A DNA stretch of 35,220 nt from contig NZ_BAGH01000102.1 of NCBI RefSeq assembly GCF_000308715.1, positions 1-35,220 of the forward strand, written 5' to 3'. The position numbers and the translations under genes were made by a program. Positions 16,654 through 23,779 of the stretch are shown in pieces. Origin of the DNA: Nocardia tenerifensis NBRC 101015. Its GTDB lineage: Bacteria > Actinomycetota > Actinomycetes > Mycobacteriales > Mycobacteriaceae. Numbering within the stretch: the first letter of the stretch is position 1; each line of letters opens with the position of its first letter. Under the pieces are notes generated by a model. It was not told where the DNA came from. It saw nothing but the letters and a program-made list of their open reading frames with translations, and searched no databases.

Positions 16654-17949
16654 ATGTCACCGATCAGGACAGCCGCACGGCGCGCGTTGATCCGAAGTCG
16701 CGCCGGCATCATCGGAACCGTCGCGGCTCTCGCCGCCGGTGCCATCGTCATCGTCGCTACCAACGGCGCCTCCGATGCGGACGCGAAACCGATCAACCCT
16801 TACGTCCCCTGCCCGCAATGGCAGGAAATGCACCCGGACTGGCCATGCTGGGGCAATTTCCCCGAAATCGAGGAACCCACCGCCCCGACTCCGCCCACGA
16901 CCCCCCTCCAACCGGCGGTCCCCACGGTAGTCCCGTCCACCCCGCCGGCTCCACCGGCCGCCGCGCTCACCCCACCCGCGCCACTCCCTGCTCCCGATCC
17001 CTGCCTGGCGATCATCCCGGTCCCGGGCTACCAACCGCCCGCGCTCCCAGGGCAGCCGCCGCACGCGCCCTGCTCCGGTTCGGAGCCATCGCAGCGTGTA
17101 CCCACTCCGCGGGAGTTGCTGGAGCCCTACATCCACCCGGCGTGTGGGTTGAGTCCGCTGGGGCCCGATGTTGTGCACGAGATCGTCATCGAAATCGTCG
17201 GTCCGCTCGAAGCCGAGCTCGGGCCCGACGATCCTTTCGTCTCCGACGTCATCAAGCGCGTCAACGACCGCAACAGCGAGTGCTTCGGCAACAAGAGCCA
17301 GATCAAGCAGAAGGTCTGGGACGAGGTACGCAACGAGTGGTACCGCAAATTTCGCGAGCGCAACATCAAACGGGACCGCACCAAGAAGGAGTGCGGGATG
17401 AACGACACCAGCAAGGACTGCGAAGGTCTCGTTGCTGTGTGTACACCTGATCCGAAGGGAGACAACAAGCTACCCGTCAATCTGACGCCCATCCAAGAAA
17501 GAAATCTGCAGGCGCAGGCGAACAAGTACATCGACGCCGCGAACGACATCATCTACGGCGCGAACGCGACGGGCGGCAGCCCTTTGGTACGGCAGCGGCT
17601 CAGTCGAGCTCAAGAGCGCGCGGCCGGCAACGCACGAACACGGCAGCGCAACAACAATCGCGCTCTCTACTACCCACCTACGGTGGACACCGACATGTAC
17701 CCGTCAGGAGCGATCGTCGCAGGGCACCTGCCCGACACGACCTGGACAGGCGACCCGGATCCGCCGCCGCACCGCTGGGCACCGATGGACGAGAGCCTGA
17801 ACGGATCCATCGGTTGGCAAGCGAGGCAATATCCCGTGAACTACAAAGCGCGGGCGTTCGTGCCGGGTGAGTGGCTCGACGGTGCCTGCGTACCCTCGAT
17901 CGAGCCGAGGATTCTCCGTGGGCCGCCGCCGTCGCTCGCACACTACTAG
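16654..17949 (+). CDS. Exported proline-rich protein with C-terminal HxxD (Ntox15-like) toxin domain
   Basis: A 431-residue protein. Residues about 18-40 form a signal peptide or membrane anchor (ending ASDADA). A long Pro/Ala/Thr-rich linker (about 70-150) follows, then a helical, Cys-containing middle (about 155-290) and a compact C-terminal domain. That domain has GHLPD with H358 and D361, then GDPDPPP, LNGSIGWQ and YPVNYKA. The order HxPD...G.P.P...N.SIG.Q matches my recollection of Ntox15 domains, the HxxD DNase family of polymorphic toxins such as Agrobacterium Tde effectors. The gene follows the MspA porin by 8 nt and precedes a SUKH-like lipoprotein, a layout typical of toxin and immunity genes. 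Nuclease activity is inferred. Confidence 0.65.
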   Translation: MSPIRTAARRALIRSRAGIIGTVAALAAGAIVIVATNGASDADAKPINPYVPCPQWQEMHPDWPCWGNFPEIEEPTAPTPPTTPLQPAVPTVVPSTPPAPPAAALTPPAPLPAPDPCLAIIPVPGYQPPALPGQPPHAPCSGSEPSQRVPTPRELLEPYIHPACGLSPLGPDVVHEIVIEIVGPLEAELGPDDPFVSDVIKRVNDRNSECFGNKSQIKQKVWDEVRNEWYRKFRERNIKRDRTKKECGMNDTSKDCEGLVAVCTPDPKGDNKLPVNLTPIQERNLQAQANKYIDAANDIIYGANATGGSPLVRQRLSRAQERAAGNARTRQRNNNRALYYPPTVDTDMYPSGAIVAGHLPDTTWTGDPDPPPHRWAPMDESLNGSIGWQARQYPVNYKARAFVPGEWLDGACVPSIEPRILRGPPPSLAHY

Positions 17950-17989
17950 GACGAATGCCACCGAGCCCCGACTGCGAAAGGAGCCGAGA

Positions 17990-18616
17990 ATGAGGTTGTT
18001 CCGAACAACGGTGATCCTGATGGCCATGCTGGCCGCGGCCACGGCGTGCTCGCGGCCGCCGGCGGACGATTCCGGCGATTGGTGCACCGACGCCATCGCG
18101 GCCCTTACCGGCGAGCGGCAACGCTGGTACGACTACGACAAATCCCACGGCGGCGAGAACGAAGACCTGACTTGGATGATCGCCCGACCGAACCCGCCCG
18201 CCACCGCGCAGGACATCGATGGCGCCGAACAGCGTTTGGGCAAGCGGTTCGACCGCCAATTTCGGCAGTGGCTCGAGCACGCGAACGGCTGGCCATTCTT
18301 CTTCGGAACTATCAGTCTGTTCTCGACGGACCAGCTGACCAAGGAGTCGCGAGAACGCAGTACCCTCCTGCGTCTCCTCGGGGAGGTCGACAAGTCCGCC
18401 GCCGATTTCGGTGTGCGTTCCCTCGATGACCTCATCTTGATCGGAACCGACGACACCACAAGGGCTTTCGTGCTCACAGTCGGATGCGAAGGCAACAGTG
18501 ATTGTGACAGTGCGCCGGTATGGGAAACCGAGGGCGAGATCCGAAGGTTCGACAACCTCCGCGACTACCTCACCTCGACGGTCGAAGAACTGAAGACCCT
18601 GAAGCAGTCTCCGTAG
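17990..18616 (+). CDS. Lipoprotein with SUKH (SMI1/KNR4) immunity-like domain
   Basis: A 208-residue predicted lipoprotein. A short signal peptide (residues 1-19) ends in a lipobox with C20 (ATAC). A SUKH-like core follows: DIDGAEQRLGKRF, then FRQWLEHANGWPFFFG and SLFSTDQL, matching the family pattern of a sloping helix (IEEAEARLG), a FLxxxNGG-type turn and a later strand with acidic residues. SUKH proteins are widespread immunity proteins, mainly against nuclease toxins, and normally have no signal peptide. ATG 17990 has AAAGGAG 6 nt upstream, and the gene starts 40 nt after the toxin-like gene. Protection of the producer outside the membrane is the likely role, by inference from position. 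Confidence 0.7.
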   Translation: MRLFRTTVILMAMLAAATACSRPPADDSGDWCTDAIAALTGERQRWYDYDKSHGGENEDLTWMIARPNPPATAQDIDGAEQRLGKRFDRQFRQWLEHANGWPFFFGTISLFSTDQLTKESRERSTLLRLLGEVDKSAADFGVRSLDDLILIGTDDTTRAFVLTVGCEGNSDCDSAPVWETEGEIRRFDNLRDYLTSTVEELKTLKQSP

Positions 18617-18817
18617 TATGTGAGACTCACTGCGTAGCCGGACGTTCACCACCGCGCGAGCACGCCGGCCGCCAGGCCTCGGACTTGGTATCGGTCTTCA
18701 GCGGACCCAACGGTTCACGAAAGATCTTCGCGACAGTGCGATGAGTTCTCGGACGGTGCCCCGTCCTATCTGGTGAACGCGCTACCAACCCGGCGCGACC
18801 GACCAGAAGGACCAGAA

Positions 18818-19249
18818 ATGACCACCGCCACCGCCAACTTCTCCGCTGCCGTCGCCGACCGTCCCGGCAAGGTCCGCAACCGCGTCCTGTGGACCCTGCA
18901 GATCGTGCTCGGCCTCTTCTTCATCATCGCCTCCGGCGGCCCGAAGCTCGTCATGCCGACCACCCTGGCGGAGAACGCTTCCGCTAATCTGACCATCCCC
19001 CTCGGCCTGCTCATCTTCATCGGCGTCGCCGAGGTCGCCGGCGGTATCGGCCTGATGGTGCCCCGCCTCAGCGCCCTGGCCGCCGCGGGCCTGTCCGTCC
19101 TCACCGTCCTCGCCGCCGCCACCCAAGCCTTCCTCGCCGGCCAGCCCGCCATGGCCCTCTTCCCCCTCGCCCTCGCCGCGATCTTCGCCTGGATCGCCTA
19201 TGAGCGGCGTGCCACCCTCACCGACCTGCGCAACACGCTCTCCCGTTGA
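18818..19249 (+). CDS. DoxX family membrane protein
   Basis: A 143-residue protein with four hydrophobic segments (about residues 24-40, 57-75, 83-100 and 105-122), the usual DoxX layout. The opening VLWTLQIVLGLFFIIASGGPKL is a typical DoxX first helix, here split around the conserved G and K. Some DoxX proteins take part in thiol and redox homeostasis in mycobacteria; no specific role can be given here. ATG 18818 has AAGGA upstream. It ends at a strong hairpin, so it is likely monocistronic. Confidence 0.85.
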   Translation: MTTATANFSAAVADRPGKVRNRVLWTLQIVLGLFFIIASGGPKLVMPTTLAENASANLTIPLGLLIFIGVAEVAGGIGLMVPRLSALAAAGLSVLTVLAAATQAFLAGQPAMALFPLALAAIFAWIAYERRATLTDLRNTLSR

Positions 19250-19260
19250 GACCTGAAAAC

Positions 19261-19297
19261 GATCGGCGATCGGTGGCCCGCCCACCGATCGCCGATC
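19261..19297. terminator. Intrinsic terminator hairpin after DoxX
   Basis: A perfect 16-bp inverted repeat (19261-19276 with 19282-19297) encloses a CCCGC loop, 11 nt after the DoxX stop. Confidence 0.85.
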
Positions 19298-19328
19298 ACG
19301 CGTTTGTCTCCGTCGCAAAGGAATTCGC

Positions 19329-19916
19329 ATGCGCGTGCTCGTCGTGAACCACATAACCCTCGACGGTGTCCTGCAGGGTCCCGGCCGCCCCGACGAAGAC
19401 ACCCGAGACGGCTTCCGCCACGGCGGCTGGGCAACCCACGCCAACGACCCGGCAATGGGCCGCGTCATGAGCGAGCGAATGGGCCCCCAATTCTCCTGGC
19501 TGTTCGGCCGCCGCAGCTACGAAGACATGCTCACCCACTGGAACCGAGCAGGCGGCCCCTTCAAAGAAGGCCTGAACCAAACCCAAAAGTACGTCGCCTC
19601 GTCCGACCCCAATCTCGAACTGCCCTGGCCGAATTCGACCCTCCTCACCGGCGACATTCCGGCACAAATAACCGAACTCCGCGAACAACCAGGCGGCACC
19701 CTCGCCATCATGGGCAGCGGCCACCTGATCCGCTCCCTACTCCCACACGGCTTAATCGACGAACTCTTCCTGATGATCCACCCCATAGTCCTCGGCTCCG
19801 GACACCAACTATTCGGCCACACCGACGACGCACACAGCCTCCACCTGATCGACTGCACCCCAACCCCGACCGGGGTACTGATAGCAACCTATCGCCCGGC
19901 TCCCTCCGAATCCTGA
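19329..19916 (+). CDS. Dihydrofolate reductase / RibD C-terminal domain protein
   Basis: A 195-residue RibD-C/DHFR-like protein. Signatures are VVNHITLDGVLQGPG at the start, GRRSYEDM, the NADPH-site turn GTLAIMGSGHLIRSLLPHGL, and IHPIVLGSGHQLF. It is a different subgroup from the protein at 15183. AAAGGA lies 6 nt before ATG 19329. It lies after the DoxX terminator, so it probably has its own promoter. Its third codon positions contain visibly more A than the neighbours (for example CCA, GGA and ATA codons), which may indicate later acquisition. Substrate is unknown. Confidence 0.82.
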   Translation: MRVLVVNHITLDGVLQGPGRPDEDTRDGFRHGGWATHANDPAMGRVMSERMGPQFSWLFGRRSYEDMLTHWNRAGGPFKEGLNQTQKYVASSDPNLELPWPNSTLLTGDIPAQITELREQPGGTLAIMGSGHLIRSLLPHGLIDELFLMIHPIVLGSGHQLFGHTDDAHSLHLIDCTPTPTGVLIATYRPAPSES

Positions 19917-20140
19917 GCACCAGCGACTCGATCGTCCAGCAAACCGCTCCGGACGCTCTACGCTTACAGTGCCTCGGAGCCGGGCGTGCCCAGCAAGCAT
20001 CGGCGTCCAGCGTGGGAAGGCGAGCAGGATCGCAATGGTGGGTAAAGCGCAGCGGCAGCATCAGACGATTGCGTCGAGACGACTAAGGACCGTTCCGACG
20101 AAGGCGCAGGCTGGGAAGAACTTCCGCCGTAGCAGCCCCG

Positions 20141-20323
20141 TCACCGTCGACGTCGTTTGGTAGCCGTCAGAACCGCACGAGCGTCGGCACGGCGTTCTTT
20201 GGAGGGGTGGAAGACAGCTACGAACCCGGCACAGAGGCGGGTGGGGCCGTCGATGTGCAGCCACCACAGGATCGAGCCGACGACGGCGGCGATGGTACTG
20301 GTGCCCGTGATCAGGTTGATCAC
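20141..20323 (-). CDS. Possible small membrane protein, coupled to an 18-codon leader (20320-20376)
   Basis: Sixty codons from GTG 20323 encode a hydrophobic segment (INLITGTSTIAAVVGSILWW) and a basic tail ending KRRRR. The start overlaps, as GTGA, the stop of an 18-codon ORF whose GTG (20376) has a good AAAGGAAAC site. That leader and coupling are the main support. The same frame is open back to an ATG at 20428 (95 residues), with GGGGAG very close to it. I recognise no family, and it may not be a gene. Confidence 0.35.
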   Translation of the reverse strand: MINLITGTSTIAAVVGSILWWLHIDGPTRLCAGFVAVFHPSKERRADARAVLTATKRRRR

Positions 20324-20547
20324 GATACGTCTCGGCGGATCACGCCGGGGTAGGACGGGTTCGAGTTGATCGGCACTCCGTTTCCTTTCTCGTTGTTCGC
20401 CGAAGGTTGTAGGCGGCCAGGGGTCCATGGCTCCCCGGCTTAGCTTGAAGGTAGGGATATTTCAGTTTCTCGGCGCCGAGTGGGGAACTGCCGGTGCCGA
20501 GGTGCCTATAAGGGAGGCGTCCGCGCGTGGCCGCCGCGGCGGGTCGA

Positions 20548-20569
20548 ACACCTGGCATGGGTCAGGTGT
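20548..20569. promoter_or_regulatory. Operator-like inverted repeat upstream of the sigma-like gene
   Basis: ACACCTG (20548-20554) and CAGGTGT (20563-20569) form a perfect 7-bp inverted repeat separated by 8 nt, about 30 nt before the start at 20600. The XRE protein encoded by the second gene of this operon is an obvious candidate to bind it, by inference. Confidence 0.4.
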
Positions 20570-20599
20570 GGTGTCGAGCGCGCGGCGAGGAGGAAGCCG

Positions 20600-21502
20600 A
20601 TGGCATCGTCTGACGATGCGCCTACCTCGGGGTGCGGGTCATCGAACAGTGGCCCCTCGCAACCGTGTTCGGGCGAGCAATCCGATGATGTCGCTGACCT
20701 CGCCGATGCGCAGCAAGATCTCCAGCTTCAAGTGGCGGCGCAGGTGGACTACGTTCTCGATGCGACAACCGTGGTCGAGACGCGCGAGTGCTCGAGTGCC
20801 GACGGCGAGTTGTTCGCCGCGCTCGAAGAGTTCGGATTCACCGGCCCGACATGGGATCTGTTCGCGACCGCACTGATCCGTCAGGGTGCCGCGGCACTCA
20901 TCGCCTGGTCATATACCGGCTGGATCTTCAAGGTCCTGCGAGATAACGATGTCCGATTGGCGCCACCACCCACACAGAAAGAACGGCACCGCCTCGCCAC
21001 TGAGGACGCTCACCGCGCCGACCTTATACGCCCAGCGGTTGCCTCCGCATTGGTCAAGGTCCAGCGTGAGCTGCAGGAGGGCACCGGTTGGAAAACTGAC
21101 GGCGGAATGAGTCTGACCACCTATTTCGTCGGGGCCTGCGTACTGGCCTTCGGCAATGAGTTCCGCAAGCATCGGCGGCGAGATCGGTTTTTCGCCGCCG
21201 GCCACGCGGATTGCAAACCCGACGAGCTGGCAGACGACGGCTTCGGCAAGTTCCTCTGCGTCACCCCGTTCCCGGATCCCGAGGCCACCGCGATCAATAA
21301 CGCGGTCATCCGCGATGCTCTCCACGGGATGTCGACGCTGGAGCGCACGATCATCTGGGCCAAGGCCAGTGGCTACACCGCGGCTGAGATTGCTGAGCTG
21401 CATCCCGAGACCACTAAGAAGGCAATCGAACAACGATGGGCACGGCTGAAAGAAAAGCACGAATGGGTCGACCGGTTGACCGTGACGAGGAGGAAGTCAT
21501 GA
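20600..21502 (+). CDS. Sigma-70-region-4-like DNA-binding protein
   Basis: A 300-residue protein. Residues about 245-292 (STLERTIIWAKASGYTAAEI, then AELHPETTKKAIEQRWARLK) look like a sigma region 4 helix-turn-helix: an initial LxxxER-type helix, G-Y-T-x-x-E-I-A, and a recognition helix. A region 2-like part (about 135-190, SLTTYFVGACVLAFGNEFRKHRR) precedes it. The N-terminal third is acidic and low-complexity. ATG 20600 has GAGGAGGAAG upstream. The stop overlaps the next start as ATGA, so it is coupled to the regulator gene. I do not recognise a named family; sigma factor or sigma-like activator is the best description. Confidence 0.6.
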   Translation: MASSDDAPTSGCGSSNSGPSQPCSGEQSDDVADLADAQQDLQLQVAAQVDYVLDATTVVETRECSSADGELFAALEEFGFTGPTWDLFATALIRQGAAALIAWSYTGWIFKVLRDNDVRLAPPPTQKERHRLATEDAHRADLIRPAVASALVKVQRELQEGTGWKTDGGMSLTTYFVGACVLAFGNEFRKHRRRDRFFAAGHADCKPDELADDGFGKFLCVTPFPDPEATAINNAVIRDALHGMSTLERTIIWAKASGYTAAEIAELHPETTKKAIEQRWARLKEKHEWVDRLTVTRRKS

Positions 21503-22779
21503 ACCGATCCGACAACACTAACCCGGCCACGCCCGCTGATCTCGCCCGTATCCGTGACTTGATCGAGCAGTCATCGCTGGGCACGCCAGGGGCCCGCCAA
21601 TTGCAACAGCGCATCAGCCACGAGGAAGTGGAGCACATCCGAAGTCTTACCGAACACGAGTCGCACAATGTGGGCGCGGTCGAGCATCTGTTGCCGTTCG
21701 CAACGCCCGCCCTACTGACACACGCGCCGGGCGGTGCGCCCGTTGCCGTTCTCGCGCAAACTGCGGGAACGGCCTTCCCGAGTAGGCCGATCATCGATGG
21801 CCATCATCGGATCGCCGCCACCCTTGTAGCAACAGAACTGGCGCACAATCGACCAAGGGGCACGCCCTTTGTCGACGCGAGTGTGGCGGAGCGTGGTCCA
21901 ACCGCGGTCCGCATCGCGATCGGCGGTCAATTGCGCAGGTTGCGGGAGGCACGTGGCATCACCCGACAGACCGCAGGTGAGCATATTCGCGGCTCGGGCG
22001 CCACGATCAGCCGGCTCGAACTCGGACAGATCGGATTCAAGGAACGCGATCTCCGGGATCTGCTGACCTTATACGGGGTCGTCGACGCCGATGAGCGTAT
22101 GTTCATTTTGGAGCTGGCGCGGAAGGCCAACCAGCCGGGTTGGTGGCATCGATTCAACGATTTGCTGCCATCCTGGTTTGGGACCTACCTCGGCCTGGAA
22201 GGTGCTGCGAAAACGATCAGAACGTATGAGGGTCAGCTGGTTCCAGGATTACTGCAAACCGAGGATTACGCCAACGCAGTAGGCATGGTGCTGTACGGAA
22301 ACACCAAGGAGGCACAGCGCCCGGGGCAATGCTGTCAGGATCCGAGTAGCGATGTTCAGGCGGCGCGACGCATGGAATTACGCACCAGGCGTCGACAGAT
22401 CTTGAATGCGACGGGCGGGCCGATGCTGTGGGCGGTGCTGGACGAGGCCGTGCTATATCGCCAGGTCGGTGGTCCGAAGGTATGGCGCGAGCAGCTAGAG
22501 CATCTCGTGGAGATGTCGAGCAAGCCGCAGGTGATCATCCAGGTGCTGTCGTTCCGGTCGGGCGGCAATGCTGCGGCAGGCAATTCGTTCACGATCCTGC
22601 GCTTCGCCGAGCAAGAACTGCCCGACATCGTCTACCTGGAACAACTGACCTCTGCGTTGTATTTGGATCGACGAGAGGACATCCACCTCTACCGTGAGGT
22701 GATGGACCGACTCGCTGTGCAGGCCGAGACACCGGAGAGGTCGCGTGCTCTGCTGATGGCTGCGGTCGCAGAGCTGTGA
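21499..22779 (+). CDS. XRE-type regulator with DUF5753 domain and extra N-terminal domain
   Basis: A 426-residue protein. From about residue 129 (VAERGPTAVR) it is a typical actinobacterial XRE regulator: helix-turn-helix LRRLREARGITRQTAGEHIR followed by ISRLELGQIGFKERD, then a DUF5753 ligand/effector domain (LVPGLLQTEDYANA, LDEAVLYRQVGG, VQVLSF-like IQVLSFRSGGNAA). In its relatives the protein begins about here and is near 290 residues. Here 128 further codons precede it in frame, with their own ATG (21499) and GAGGAGGAAG site; they contain PIIDGHHRIAAT, a ParB/Srx-like DGHHR motif. A GTG at 21883 could be a second start but lacks a ribosome-binding site. The usual DUF397 partner gene is not seen downstream. 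Confidence 0.75.
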   Translation: MNRSDNTNPATPADLARIRDLIEQSSLGTPGARQLQQRISHEEVEHIRSLTEHESHNVGAVEHLLPFATPALLTHAPGGAPVAVLAQTAGTAFPSRPIIDGHHRIAATLVATELAHNRPRGTPFVDASVAERGPTAVRIAIGGQLRRLREARGITRQTAGEHIRGSGATISRLELGQIGFKERDLRDLLTLYGVVDADERMFILELARKANQPGWWHRFNDLLPSWFGTYLGLEGAAKTIRTYEGQLVPGLLQTEDYANAVGMVLYGNTKEAQRPGQCCQDPSSDVQAARRMELRTRRRQILNATGGPMLWAVLDEAVLYRQVGGPKVWREQLEHLVEMSSKPQVIIQVLSFRSGGNAAAGNSFTILRFAEQELPDIVYLEQLTSALYLDRREDIHLYREVMDRLAVQAETPERSRALLMAAVAEL

Positions 22780-22939
22780 TCACGCCCGGGGAAAGGACTC
22801 TGTCCAGCACTTCCTCAGCGTGCCGGCATGTCGGTGAGTCGGTGAGTCGGTGGATGATTTGTCGTCATATCCGTGCGGAAGAGGGATGTTGTGTCCGGGC
22901 CCGTGCCGCGCACAGCCATGATCGCCGCGCGGGCCAGCC

Positions 22940-23779
22940 TCACCGGTCTCCGCCGTGTAGGTCCGCGTCGTGGGCACGCGGGTAGGCGTCTCGGTCGTGA
23001 TAGGAACGAGCCAGGTTGTCGCCGTATTCGACCAGTTTCGTGTGGGCGAGTCGCCGGGGTTCGTATCGCTGTTCGAGCAGATGCGCCAAGTCGTTCGGAT
23101 CGCCGGCCTCGACGAGAATTTCGGCCAGCACGGCCGCGTCCTCCATGGTGTAGCTCATCCCTGGTCGGTCATCGGATGGCAGCCGAATGCGCTGCCGCCC
23201 AACGACACCGCGTCGCCGCGGTGATAGGGCGCGGTGGTGAACGCGGCGACGGGCACGCGTTCGAAGCTACCGATGTCGACTGCGTCGACGAATGCTTTTG
23301 CGGTCAACCGGGTTCCGTCCGACAGATGCGCCTCGGTGATGACCGATTCCTCGGTCCGGAGGTCCTCCAAAGTCGTATCGAACCGGATATCCACAGTGGG
23401 CAGTTCCGCGCACGCGGCGAGCACAATGCGCACTATCTCGGCGTAAGGGATCATGAGGTAGTACCCGAGTCAGGTGTGGGCGGCGAAATCGTAGGACAGC
23501 AGGGGCTCGCCGTCGTGGTAGAAAGCTGATCGTGGCCCGCCGCAGCGCACCCCGCACCCGCAGCGAATCGAGCGGCCCGTGCTCGGCGAGAATGCGCAGA
23601 CCCCGCGGCTTGAGGAAATCGGCCTCCTTCGTGCCGACGACGGGCTTCGGCTCCACCACGGTGACCCGTAACCGGCTGCGCTCCAACAGTATAGCGAGAA
23701 GAGAGCCGCCGATCCCCGCGCCGAGGATGACGACATCGGCCTCGATCTTGGCGGCCGATGCCGGTACGCGGTCGTTCAC
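22940..23779 (-). pseudogene. FAD-dependent monooxygenase (PHBH-fold) remnant
   Basis: The reading begins at GTG 23779, overlapping the stop of the oxidase remnant as GTGA. It starts with a clear FAD motif (DVVILGAGIGGSLLAILLER), followed by PRGLRILAEHGPL. The frame shifts near 23520, an in-frame TGA lies at 23470-23472, and another shift occurs near 23157, after which GMSYTMEDAAVLAEIL and a C-terminal helix continue. About 280 codons remain, against roughly 390 in the family. The DGxxSxVR segment expected after TAKAFVDA is missing, so an internal deletion is likely. The ancestral enzyme would have hydroxylated or oxidised an organic substrate; none can be named. Confidence 0.75.

Larger units (their letters stand above)
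19917..20599. other. Mostly non-coding stretch at the left border of the accessory region
   Basis: These 683 nt contain no well-supported gene. The one candidate is a small minus-strand membrane protein (20141-20323) with a leader peptide. The right part contains an inverted repeat and must hold the promoter of the sigma-like gene. I see no tRNA, repeat or recombinase gene here, although the left end of the accessory region should lie about here. Confidence 0.4.

Noticed and set aside
21883..22779. Separate XRE gene starting at GTG 21883
   Set aside because: No ribosome-binding site near it and no stop in the 128 upstream codons, which have their own good start; kept as an alternative only.
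22831..22853. Short tandem repeat of GGTGAGTC (about 2.6 copies)
   Set aside because: Too short and imperfect to suggest function; ordinary slippage in a non-coding gap.
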